Shown here piece by piece: positions 26,221 through 35,400 of a DNA stretch of 64,000 nt. The notes under the pieces were generated by a model. It saw nothing but the letters and a program-made list of their open reading frames with translations. It ran no database searches and had not been told where the DNA came from. Origin of the DNA: a virus. A program made the position numbers and the translations under genes. Location of the stretch: the IMG/VR virus record IMGVR_UViG_3300035698_007036, positions 1 through 64,000 of that record, one strand, 5' to 3'. Within the stretch, counting starts at the first letter, position 1. Each line of letters starts with the position of its first letter.

Positions 26221-26877
26221 ATGCTAACTATGAAAAACAGGATTCGACCAAAAACTAAAAGAAGATTTCAGGAACGTATACGTGATGTTATTAAAGGGTT
26301 GAGCCGTAAAGTATTAGTATATAAACAACCTATAAGAACAGAATGCCCTAACTGTTACTTCGATAAGCTAACAGGTAAATCTTCTGGTAAATGTAGATGG
26401 ACAGCTGTAACAGCTGTTGTAGAACAAGATATTTGGGCTGCTGCAAATCTACCTACTGAAGGTTCGTCCGGAACAGCCCCGTCTGACTGTTCTGTACAGA
26501 CCACATACAGGTATAAATACTTTGTTAAAGGTCGTTGTCCAGTTTGTTTAGGTAGGGGTTATCTAGAAACTCAGCGTAGGAGATGGGTAGATGCTTTAGT
26601 TACCTGGGATCCTTCCGCAAGGGGTACTGGTAACGAAATGATCTATACTCCGGCAGGTACTGAAGGTTCTACTATAATCCAACTGAAAACAGATCCAGCT
26701 TACTATGATTTATTCAAGAACTCTAATAAGATTATAATAGATGGTATAGAGTGTAGAATGTCAAGACCTCCGGTATTAAGGGGATTAGGTAACCAGGCCA
26801 TATTAATAATAACAGCCTTCACCACGGAGAAACCTAGTTTGGATACAGCTGAAATAATAAAGGATTATTCTACATAA
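26221..26877 (+). CDS. Zinc-binding head-closure/connector-like protein
   Basis: 218 residues. ATGs at 26221 and 26230 are both possible; neither has a strong RBS. Residues about 40-120 hold two CxxC pairs (CPNC and CPVC) separated by an insert with further cysteines, giving a zinc-finger-like split site. The C-terminal part (IIIDGIECRMSRPPVLRGLGNQAILI) looks like the beta-barrel of head-closure proteins. Gene position supports a connector role. Its stop TAA overlaps the next ATG. Confidence 0.6.
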   Translation: MLTMKNRIRPKTKRRFQERIRDVIKGLSRKVLVYKQPIRTECPNCYFDKLTGKSSGKCRWTAVTAVVEQDIWAAANLPTEGSSGTAPSDCSVQTTYRYKYFVKGRCPVCLGRGYLETQRRRWVDALVTWDPSARGTGNEMIYTPAGTEGSTIIQLKTDPAYYDLFKNSNKIIIDGIECRMSRPPVLRGLGNQAILIITAFTTEKPSLDTAEIIKDYST

Positions 26878-27518
26878 TGATAAGAGCAATGAAAACTGTA
26901 GAGAAGACCATAGACTCTCTCATAAAACAAGAACTTGAAAAAGAGTTCGAGAATAGGATGCCCGAGATAAGGGGCCTAATATTAGAAGAGTACCATATGG
27001 AATTGGAGTCAGCCGTTACAGACAGAAAAAGTAGAACCAACCCTGGCTTACCTAAATACGTAGAGGCTTTTGAAAAAGAACTAAGTAATTTTAATATGTT
27101 AAATATAAAATCTGCCGGATTAGTAATTAGCATGCCATCAGTAGATAACTTTGATTGGTCTTCTGGTACACTAAGAGTTATAAAGCATGTACTGGAAGGC
27201 ACGGCTGGGATTTATGTAGAGATAGATGCTGAGCAGTATGAACAAATGTACGGTAAGAGGCCTATAGGTTTACAGGCGTTCGATGAAACCGGCCGCAAGA
27301 AGGATATGGTTTACATAATAAGATATACCTCTACAGTTCGGAGAAAAGAGAAAGAGGCATTTGGTAAACGAGAACTTGTAAGATACCCATTCTCTAATAC
27401 ACCTCCGATAGACATATTTAAATCGGCAAATAGTCATGTGGAAAAAAATATTAAAAGTTGGATAGACGACGCACTTAAACGTGCTTTAAAGCGTCTTAAG
27501 ACGGAATATAGGGGATAA
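26877..27518 (+). CDS. Neck/tail-completion-like protein (HK97 gp10 type by position)
   Basis: 213 residues with a 1-nt overlap with the previous stop (TAATG). A helical charged N-terminus (residues 1-85) is followed by a mixed alpha/beta core and a C-terminal basic helix (IDDALKRALKRLKTEYRG). The ending resembles HK97 gp10-like tail-completion proteins. No decisive motif is seen, so the role is inferred from position. Confidence 0.55.
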   Translation: MIRAMKTVEKTIDSLIKQELEKEFENRMPEIRGLILEEYHMELESAVTDRKSRTNPGLPKYVEAFEKELSNFNMLNIKSAGLVISMPSVDNFDWSSGTLRVIKHVLEGTAGIYVEIDAEQYEQMYGKRPIGLQAFDETGRKKDMVYIIRYTSTVRRKEKEAFGKRELVRYPFSNTPPIDIFKSANSHVEKNIKSWIDDALKRALKRLKTEYRG

Positions 27519-27524
27519 TATACA

Positions 27525-28448
27525 ATGAAAAAGTTAAGAAAAGAAGACCTTTCCCTCTATTACTATTTGAGAGATAGAGTGCTGTGCGACTTCGTAGAGG
27601 AGGAAGAAAATGTAGCCCTCTCATATGTAGAAGAATTATCTTGTAGATATGAAAGTGAAGTTTACATAGCTCTTACAGAGATGGTACCTTCCCCTACAGA
27701 AAGAGGACGAGGTTGGGTGTGTTTCGATACCACATTCAGTGGTACTGGTCAATGCATAGGTTCTTATGTTACGACTTCTGGTACCAGAACAGACGGGGAA
27801 CCCACAAGTATAGGGACCCCAGAACAGTCTTATAGGATTACAGTGTATGATGCGTTGGGTATTGCTATCCCAGATACTGAATATATGGTAGATTATATAG
27901 ATGGTAGAGTCATAACATCTGGAACTGTAACCCCTGCTGCCATAGATTACGAATTTCATTATGTGTCACTAGTAGATGAATGGGCCGCAATTGAAGCAGC
28001 TGATCCCCCAGTTGTGGTTATAGATATGTATGGAACTGACAAGGCAGGCTTTCAGCTAGGCTCCGGGAAAAAGACCATAAGAAAAGTAGATATACATATA
28101 TTCGCCTCTGATACAGCAGAAAGAAATGACCTGGTAGAGGTTATATATGATGGGCTTTACCTAAAGAGTGCTCCACTGTTCGCCTTTCCAAATGGAAGTG
28201 CGTTAGATTATGATGGGACATTTTTAGGTCGTAAGGAAGAAGCAAACAAATTAAAAACTTTGTTTGATAGGTCTAGAGAGACAGGTGTAATAGGTAATAT
28301 GCTATTTGATAGTGTAGTGTCAAGGCATGTAAGTTTACCACTCTTGATGACAAGGAGTACTGACGAGGTTATGCTTAGTGATTTAAATGCGTACCGATCA
28401 AAGATAAGTTTTGATTTGGTAACATACGTAAATCCCGAAGAATTATAA
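27525..28448 (+). CDS. Tail-terminator/completion-like protein
   Basis: 307 residues, starting 6 nt after the previous stop. N-terminal helices (LYYYLRDRVLCDFV) are followed by a beta-rich domain with FEHYVS-like strands and a KKTIRKVDIHIFASDTAERNDL stretch typical of tail-terminator folds. It is the last gene before the tail tube and is separated from it by a 174-nt gap. Function inferred from gene order. Confidence 0.55.
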   Translation: MKKLRKEDLSLYYYLRDRVLCDFVEEEENVALSYVEELSCRYESEVYIALTEMVPSPTERGRGWVCFDTTFSGTGQCIGSYVTTSGTRTDGEPTSIGTPEQSYRITVYDALGIAIPDTEYMVDYIDGRVITSGTVTPAAIDYEFHYVSLVDEWAAIEAADPPVVVIDMYGTDKAGFQLGSGKKTIRKVDIHIFASDTAERNDLVEVIYDGLYLKSAPLFAFPNGSALDYDGTFLGRKEEANKLKTLFDRSRETGVIGNMLFDSVVSRHVSLPLLMTRSTDEVMLSDLNAYRSKISFDLVTYVNPEEL

Positions 28449-28622
28449 TTAACTAACCTCGTTATTATATAGATGGGCGTATTCACATTCGTCCGGATAG
28501 GGATTGCCGCCTATTGGGTCGCCTCAACCTGATTACAGGCATAAGGAAACGAATTTCAGATACCAACCTGATAATTGAATTTGTTCAAAAAAAAATAAGG
28601 ATAATGGGAGGAATGAGTAATT
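28449..28622 (+). promoter_or_regulatory. Longest intergenic gap; candidate promoter copy 2 and leader of the tail tube gene
   Basis: This 174-nt stretch has no credible gene (a 19-codon frame from 28473 lacks an RBS). It contains the motif copy at 28454-28474 that matches 10813-10833. A direct repeat of CAACCTGAT (in tcaacctgattac and ccaacctgataat) and a weak TTGAA/TTCAA hairpin near 28579-28592 followed by an A-run are also seen. The strong gggaggaa RBS ends the gap. A late promoter for the abundant tube protein is the simplest reading. Confidence 0.45.
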
Positions 28623-30278
28623 ATGGCTAGAAATAGAATAATTTATGCTTCTCAAAGTGTCTGGGTTAATGGTGATGTTCTTTATCGTGTGCAGTCTCTA
28701 GGAAGCACAACGACCTTTACCAACGAAGACATCTTTGAACTTGGTCATCTTGACATCGTAGATGTCGTTGATGATGTACCGGCCGTTGCTGTGACTTTGA
28801 ATACAAATGATTTCGGTGATGTCGGAACCTTTGCTACTTTGGCTCAAGTTGTACCCACTAAGCGAGACATGATTGCAAATGCAATTGATGGTAATGCTAA
28901 TTTAGTAGTGGTAGAATCTGACGGAATTTCAGAAGTATCATATTTGCATGGAGTTTCAATTGCAGATTTTGCTGTTGTGTGTGGTAACCTTCCGGGCGTT
29001 ACTCTTTGGGCACCGGTCCAAGATGAATGTTCTCTTGGAGCATTAACCAGTAATATTGACCAAACTTTGTTTTTGGACGAAGTTTATATTAACAGCTTGG
29101 AGTTTAGTTATACTACTGGTGCCAACTCAACTGAGAACTACGGTGCTGAAACTGACCAGAAAATGTGGTTATTGAATGCCGCACGTTTTGTGAATTATGA
29201 TACGGCATCCGGTACAGGCGGTCTATTGTCAGCTGAGGATATTGTTAATGGATATATTGATCTTACAATCGCTTCAGGTACTACTATTGCTACGCTTTCA
29301 ACTGGAACTGATGCATCATCAGGCTTCCTAAGAAAGGATCTTGATGGTCAGCCAGCATGTACTTGGTATAATGATGATCTTGTAGAAATCACCAATTTTG
29401 AAGTAGCAGTAGGAATTGCAGCAACGACTACTACTTTTGTTTATGAATCTTCAGCTACTACTGGTGGATATCATAGACTTTGGTTTCCAACCGCTCCTAC
29501 AGCAACTACAACTCTTGCAATAGGCGATAAAGTAGAGGCCATTTATGCTGCTGATGCGTACGGTACTGGTACTTCCAATAAGTATTTTGAATTATTGTCA
29601 AGTACTCAAAGACCTGATATGATAGGTGCCCTTAGACAGGGTCAGATAGAGGCTTATATTGTGGATCCTACAGATACTGTATACAATGCCGCCTGGAGAT
29701 TGACAGGTGTAACTATCAGTTCGGATCTTACTCGTGAGCCTTTGGCAGAACTTGGACATCTTGGACCTTATGATCGTCCATTAACAGTTCCGATTCCAAT
29801 TACCGTAACTGTCGATTCTACGGCCGGTGATTTGGAAAACTGGGCTAAAGTAGCTAAACAGCTTGCCGCTTATACTGGTAACACTCTCGATGATATCAGT
29901 TTGGCAGATCTTATGGTGGTCGAGGACCTTAAACTAGTTGTTATGGTTTACGGTCAGACTGATGAAGAAGCCGGTGGTACTGGTGCAAATAGGACCATTG
30001 GGACCAACTCACCACTTGTAGGTCAGAACTATTTTGTAGACGGTTCTTTGAATGATGGTGGTGCTGTTTACGCAGAAGGCGGGCGTGAGTATCCACTGAA
30101 GACCCTTGTTGTAGAGCATCTTAAAATGACTGATGAAGGTATGACGTTGGATATGGGAGCTAATGCTACCCAGACATTTGGTTTTAGATCTACCAACGAT
30201 CTTTATGTTGTTAAGGGTTATGTGCCTGTAACAAAAATTGCAAACAGTTCTGGTAGAAATATCAGACGTAATGCGTAG
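28623..30278 (+). CDS. Major tail tube protein with two tube-domain motifs (T5 pb6-like architecture)
   Basis: 551 residues. The tail-tube motif E-L-G-H-L appears at residues 39-43 and again at 376-380, each followed by ten or so residues with a VAVTL or ITVTV strand. The two 50-residue windows align (IFELGHLDIVDVVDDVPAVAV against LAELGHLGPYDRPLTVPIPI), a clear internal duplication. T5 pb6 has a fused double domain and makes trimeric instead of hexameric rings, so a similar pseudo-hexamer is inferred. Codon use is strongly biased as for the capsid gene. No sheath gene follows. A hairpin lies 14 nt after the stop. Confidence 0.78.
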   Translation: MARNRIIYASQSVWVNGDVLYRVQSLGSTTTFTNEDIFELGHLDIVDVVDDVPAVAVTLNTNDFGDVGTFATLAQVVPTKRDMIANAIDGNANLVVVESDGISEVSYLHGVSIADFAVVCGNLPGVTLWAPVQDECSLGALTSNIDQTLFLDEVYINSLEFSYTTGANSTENYGAETDQKMWLLNAARFVNYDTASGTGGLLSAEDIVNGYIDLTIASGTTIATLSTGTDASSGFLRKDLDGQPACTWYNDDLVEITNFEVAVGIAATTTTFVYESSATTGGYHRLWFPTAPTATTTLAIGDKVEAIYAADAYGTGTSNKYFELLSSTQRPDMIGALRQGQIEAYIVDPTDTVYNAAWRLTGVTISSDLTREPLAELGHLGPYDRPLTVPIPITVTVDSTAGDLENWAKVAKQLAAYTGNTLDDISLADLMVVEDLKLVVMVYGQTDEEAGGTGANRTIGTNSPLVGQNYFVDGSLNDGGAVYAEGGREYPLKTLVVEHLKMTDEGMTLDMGANATQTFGFRSTNDLYVVKGYVPVTKIANSSGRNIRRNA

Positions 30279-30291
30279 TAAGGAACCCGGA

Positions 30292-30317
30292 TCAGGTGGG
30301 GCTTAGGTCCCACCTGA
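30292..30317 (+). terminator. Strong hairpin after the tail tube gene (no U tract)
   Basis: A perfect 9-bp stem (tcaggtggg at 30292-30300, cccacctga at 30309-30317) with an 8-nt loop lies 14 nt after the tube stop. As at the capsid gene, no T-run follows. It may reduce read-through or protect the upstream mRNA end, so that the tube protein is made in excess over the chaperone and tape measure genes. Confidence 0.6.
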
Positions 30318-30346
30318 CTTAATCTATTAAAGGAGGAATTAAAGGT

Positions 30347-30610
30347 ATGGCTACTGAGAAGCTAACAGCTGCAGATAGAAGCAGGGAAAAGTTGAAGGGT
30401 CAAATCAAGACGGAAATTACAGCCCTTTTCGAAAACGCACTAGATTTTGCTCACGTGGCATGTCCGCCATCAACTTATCCCCAATTAAGATCAAAGATAT
30501 TGAGAGTAGGTAACAACTGTATTCGTAACTTGGGCAATAAGCTCAAGCAATATGATATTGAATACAAGGCTACAATTGAAGATATAATAGAAATTAAACC
30601 CAAAAAATAA
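30347..30610 (+). CDS. Small helical protein between tail tube and chaperone genes
   Basis: 87 residues with an aaaggagg RBS. Helical and charged, with a single CPPSTYP turn in the middle and a Lys-rich end. The place between tube and chaperone genes suggests a tail assembly factor, but I recognise no family. Confidence 0.6.
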   Translation: MATEKLTAADRSREKLKGQIKTEITALFENALDFAHVACPPSTYPQLRSKILRVGNNCIRNLGNKLKQYDIEYKATIEDIIEIKPKK

Positions 30611-30650
30611 GAATTACGGACAATAAAAAAGGTAAAGGAGAATTTAAGAA

Positions 30651-31388
30651 ATGGCTGAAGAAAAAAGAGATGAAAGACGTAGTTTTACAGGACCTGATGG
30701 AGAGGATACTATCTTCATTGCACCACCGAGTGCTGAAGATATTCGCGGAGCGGATTGGCAATATAGTAAAACATATACCAGATGTCTTGTAGAGGGCATT
30801 ACCACAAGTGCAGAAATGATGGACATTCTGACAAGAAGAGGTATCATTGGTCAGGAGTTTGAAAAAAGGGCCAAGGAACTAGCAGTCAATCTAAATGTGA
30901 AGATAAATGATCTTGACGTCGTTGAATCAATGGATGAAAAGCGTGATCTTTCTCTTGAGATAGCTTCCGCTAGAGAAGAGCTTTACCAGTGGAATCAACG
31001 TCTGAACGGTCCCATGAATAATACTTGTGAAAGTATTTCCGACGATGCTCGTTTGGAATTCCTCACATCCTGTATGATACAGAAGGAGGATGATAGTAGG
31101 GTATGGGTCTCTTACGATGCTTTCCTAACGGATAGAACTAACGCCCTACCTATTAAAGCGAGATTCGAGGTCATGCTTTATTTACAAGGACTCAATTCGG
31201 ATTTCATAGACCAAACACCAGAAGCCAAAGCCATGAAGGAAGTTGAAGAGGACATAATGGCACGGGCAGAGGAGGCACTAAAGACGGCTCAGGCTATTGA
31301 GGATGAAATGAATAAGGAGGCCACAGTTGCTTCAGAGCCTAAGAAGGTAGTAAAAAAGACCACAAAAAGAGCTCCTAAGAAAAAATAA
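30651..31388 (+). CDS. Tail assembly chaperone-like protein (G-type product)
   Basis: 245 residues with an aaaggagaa RBS. The N-terminus (FIAPPSAEDIRGADWQYSKT) and following helical region are typical of large-phage proteins between the tube and tape measure genes. A long coiled-coil-like central part and a Lys/Ala-rich tail follow. In siphophages this position holds the chaperone that coats the tape measure protein. The frame ends in AAAAAATAA, two bases before the ATG of the next gene, which is in the -1 frame, so a frameshifted longer product is possible. Confidence 0.65.
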   Translation: MAEEKRDERRSFTGPDGEDTIFIAPPSAEDIRGADWQYSKTYTRCLVEGITTSAEMMDILTRRGIIGQEFEKRAKELAVNLNVKINDLDVVESMDEKRDLSLEIASAREELYQWNQRLNGPMNNTCESISDDARLEFLTSCMIQKEDDSRVWVSYDAFLTDRTNALPIKARFEVMLYLQGLNSDFIDQTPEAKAMKEVEEDIMARAEEALKTAQAIEDEMNKEATVASEPKKVVKKTTKRAPKKK

Positions 31389-31390
31389 AT
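31379..31390 (+). promoter_or_regulatory. Candidate -1 programmed frameshift site (A-run at gene junction)
   Basis: The last codons AAG AAA AAA TAA contain six A residues (31380-31385). Slippage by -1 on AAA would continue as AAA ATA AAT ATG into the next gene. The heptamer is GAAAAAA, not a canonical X-XXY-YYZ. A 6-bp hairpin (gctaaa at 31423-31428, tttagc at 31433-31438) lies 38 nt downstream, further than usual. The next ATG has no good RBS of its own. Confidence 0.35.
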
Positions 31391-32422
31391 ATGTTTTCGC
31401 ATGAAGAAGCTGAAAGACTATTGCTAAAGATATTTAGCGGCAAAGAGATGGTCCTTGTCGAGAAAGACGACAGGGACATCTTTGTCCTATTTAAGCATCC
31501 CACTAATGATATAAAGATGCGAGCAAATATTATTTACGATGATGCTTACAAGAGAGCTATAGATGGTGGGATGCTTTCCATAGAAGATATGGAAGAGCTT
31601 ATTGAAAAACGAAATTTATACACAGAATCCGATAAGCAGAGAGTGTCAAAGCTCGAAAGTCAGTTAGAGGCTCAGGGAGTTTTATTGGCAAGGACCGTTA
31701 AAGTGGCCGCCAACCAAGAAAGAATAAAAGGGATCATAAAAAAGATAAGAGATGAATTAAATGAAATAAGGTTCAAAAAGAATTCAAAACTAATGATGGC
31801 CGCAGAAAATAAAGCGGAGGAAGTAAGGTCGTCTTATTATTGCTGGGCCTGTACCTATAAGTTTGAAGAAGATGAACGTTACTGGGACACCTACCAAAAT
31901 TTTAATAATGAAACCTCTATAGTATTTAAGGACAGAGTTTTATTATCCTTCATGCAGTTCTATAGCGGTATACCTACTACTGAGATGCGATTCCTGTCTA
32001 GGCACAACATGTGGCGTATTAGGTACATAACTAGTCAGAAAACCACAGAACAGCTTTTCGGCGTACCGACTTCCGAATACACTAATGACATGATCAGTCT
32101 GACTTACTGGTCTAATTTTTACCAAAATATATTTGAAATGGCTCCAGAGAGTCGTCCTCCTGATTCCATAATAGAGGATGATGAGTCTTTGGATGCGTAC
32201 ATGGGTGAGTATTACAGTGAGCGGAACCGTGAGGACGCAACCAGGCGAAGCACAATAAAAACTAAGGGCAAACTTTCGGCTTTTGACAAAGAAGAAGTCA
32301 TTGTGATGAAATCGAACGAATTATATCAAGAAATAGACTATGATAAGCCAAGGGAAGCACAGCGGCTCAAGGATAAAGACCTTTCTTCTATCAAGAAGAA
32401 AGCCAGGAAACGGCGTAGATAG
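31391..32422 (+). CDS. Second tail-chaperone-position protein (T-part candidate)
   Basis: 343 residues, starting 2 nt after the previous stop with no clear RBS, so expression is by reinitiation or -1 frameshift. An N-terminal helical domain is followed by a coiled coil (KLESQLEAQGVLLART) and a domain with an aromatic-rich core (SYYCWACTYKFEEDERYWDTY). The C-terminal 70 residues are Lys/Arg-rich. In siphophages the frameshifted chaperone extension lies exactly here before the tape measure gene. The N-terminal M could be internal to a fusion product. Confidence 0.6.
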   Translation: MFSHEEAERLLLKIFSGKEMVLVEKDDRDIFVLFKHPTNDIKMRANIIYDDAYKRAIDGGMLSIEDMEELIEKRNLYTESDKQRVSKLESQLEAQGVLLARTVKVAANQERIKGIIKKIRDELNEIRFKKNSKLMMAAENKAEEVRSSYYCWACTYKFEEDERYWDTYQNFNNETSIVFKDRVLLSFMQFYSGIPTTEMRFLSRHNMWRIRYITSQKTTEQLFGVPTSEYTNDMISLTYWSNFYQNIFEMAPESRPPDSIIEDDESLDAYMGEYYSERNREDATRRSTIKTKGKLSAFDKEEVIVMKSNELYQEIDYDKPREAQRLKDKDLSSIKKKARKRRR

Positions 32423-32488
32423 GTTAGGAATCAGGATTAGGGTTTAAAAAAGAAGTGAGTATTTACGATACTTTTGGAGGTGCTGGCT

Positions 32489-35400
32489 TTGGGAGAAACT
32501 TATGATGTTAATTTAAAAACCACCGTTGATAGATCTAGTGGGGCGGGAAGTAAATCCGCAGGCATTTCCCCTAATGATGTTAAAGAATTCATCAAAGCAA
32601 CAAAAGACAATGAGAAGGCTACAAAACGCTTACCTAAAGATATAGCGTTAGCCATAGCTCCAATTTTGAAAGGGGCTTTTAAACAGCAAGGTGTTAGTAA
32701 GGATTCGTCTGGACAATCAATAGACGCTCTTGCTACTAAACTAGCCTCACAAATAGGTAGACAGCTCGCCAAACAGTTGGCTATTCATGCCAAAGCTCCA
32801 GCAGTAACCCAAAAAGCCACAGCCACGTCTAACAAATCTGACAAAAATACTAAAGCCTTAAAAGACAGTATAGACAAACAGACTACCAAGATAGTTAGTG
32901 CTATTTTGAAAGGCATTTCTGCGACGTCAGGCAAACAAAAATCAATTATATCTCCGGATTTTGGTAAACAGATAGCCACTGAAGTAGCCAATGCTGTAAG
33001 AAAAGTTATGGCTAGCAATGTTAGTCAGGCCAAAGAGTCAATTGACTCCGGTAAATTGGCCAACGTTATCTCTAAGCGGGTGTCTTCTGCTATAGACAAG
33101 ACCAGCCTGAAAAACACTGAGCCAGCTAAACTGATTAAGTTTTTAGCAGGCCAAGGACAAAACGGAAAAGACATTGTAAAAGTTTTAGAAGCTTTACAAA
33201 TGGAGATAAAAAGACAGAGCAAAGCCGGAAGTCTTCAAATGCCCAAAGAATTAGTTACAGGAATAAACCAGATAAAAACGGCTTTAGACAAAGTAGCTAA
33301 TCAAAAAACAACTGAACAAGATGGTAAGTCAGCTAAGGAGATAACCAAAGCAGCTGGCGACCTCGCTAAAGCTGTAGATAAGTTAACTTCTGTGGTAGGT
33401 GCTTTAGAGAGTACCGCTAAGAAAGCCAGTGCTGCCAATAGATCTGTTGACAAGATGGCAACTGGCTTAGCCAATTCAGGACAAACAGTGGGTAGGGTAG
33501 TTAAACCTATAAAGCAAAAGATAGAGGCTAAAATAGATAAGATAAATGATACCGAACTTAGAAGAAGTTTTAAAGCCCTTTTATCAGATGTAGAGAAAAC
33601 CATAGCTGCTAGCTACAAGTTAAAGATAACTCCTGAGATAGAAAAACTTATTAATCTTAAGAAAGAACTTGAAGCTAAAATTAGAAATATAGGAATTAGA
33701 TCTAAGGTGCCTGTTGAGGTAGAAGTAGATACCGTTAGTATGGACAAGCAACTAAAAAAGACGGAATCCAATGTTTTAAAGTTCAAGAAAAAAATAGAGA
33801 ATATAGAAATAGAAGGTCCTACAATTAACTTTAAAGCCGCCGCTTCTCCTAAAGGCGACTTCTCTGAGGTGTTAAAAAGAGTAGAGAAACGAATAGCGGA
33901 ATTTACTAAGCAAGAAGAAAAAGAGATAGTTGTTAAGATAGACCAGCAGAAGGGCTCTGTGAAAGGTTTCCAGGTCCAAGTAGAGAGTCTAAATAGGGTT
34001 TTGGATGAACTCAACAAAAAAGCTCAAGGCTCATCCCCTCTGAGTGGCTTTGAAGCTAATGATATAAATGCTGTAGCTAAGAAGATAGATGATCTGACTA
34101 CTAAAATGAGAAATGCAACGCTAGAATCAGCAAGATTGCAGGCTGAGTTAGCTGATATACAGTTAGACCCCATTACCAAAAGTGACGCTGAAAAAATAGT
34201 TAAGCCTTTAGTCGATGCGTTTAACCAAATAGAGGTCCTTTCTAAAAAGATAACCGGCAGTTTAGGTAAGGATGTACAGACTAGTTTTAAAGATGTAAAG
34301 ATCCGTTACAGTGAGGGTAATATAAAAGAAGCTCAGACTTCTGCTAAAGTGTTGAGTAAAGATCTCGGTGCCATAGGTCCGACGGCTCAGCAGGTTAAAT
34401 CTCTCGTAGATGATCTCGATAAGACTCTTGGGGCAGCGGTAAAGGGAGCATCAGAGCGGTATATTAAAGGTGCTAATTCTGTAGAGAAAGTAATGTATGT
34501 TCTTACAGATGCTATAATGGACTATGCTGGAAGTGTAAAATCAGCTCCTGATTTAAACAAGTCGGCCGATAGGCTGGTTAGAAGTATTGAAGATGCGGCA
34601 GATAAATTTGTAAGTTTAGGTAAGCAGGCTGCAGAGGCAATGAAGTATGTTGATAAATTTGAAATGCCACGTTATAATACAGGTGCTGGTAGATCTACTG
34701 ACCTAACAGCCCAAACAGCTAAACGCTTTCCTCCAATAGGTTCTGAAAAGATAAGAGCTAAAGAACTTATAAAATATACACAGACCACAATAAAACCACA
34801 TTATGAAGGTATACAGTCTGCTGGAACGCCAGGAATGGCTAGCGACAAGTCACAGTCAATGGTTGAACAAAGAGTAAGGGAGCTATCTAATTCCTTGGCA
34901 AAGCTTCAAGAAGATATGCTTAAAAATTTGGATAGAAACCTCGAGGGCACTTTTGCTAAATGGAAGGTAGTTAAGGATCCTGGACAGACTTCGAAAGACT
35001 ACGAAAAGATATTTAAGGTAACTGGTGGGGCCAACGCCAAAACTGCTGGAAAAGAATGGGCAGTTCAAATAGCCTCAGCCAAGAATCTTAGAGAGGCCAT
35101 AATAGATGCAAGTAAGGGCCTTAAGACATATAGTACTTCACTAGAACAGCAAGTTAGAAGAATGCCAGTTAAAAAACTTGTCAAATTATATGAGGACAGC
35201 CTTGTTGATTTGGAAGTTTTGGCCACACAAGGTAAGCCTGATGTTAGAAGGCAAAAAGTTGCCTCTTGGATACGCTCTACACCTAATGTGGAGTCTAAAG
35301 ATTGGAACCTGGACGATGATGAGAAGACTAAATTTAAGGAGATAAGAAAAACAGTATCAAGAAAGACTGGGCTTAAGGGTTCCGATATTTTAAAGGAAAT

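Noticed and set aside
28473-28532. Short 19-codon open frame in the tube gene leader
   Set aside because: No RBS and no similarity; the leader is better read as regulatory.
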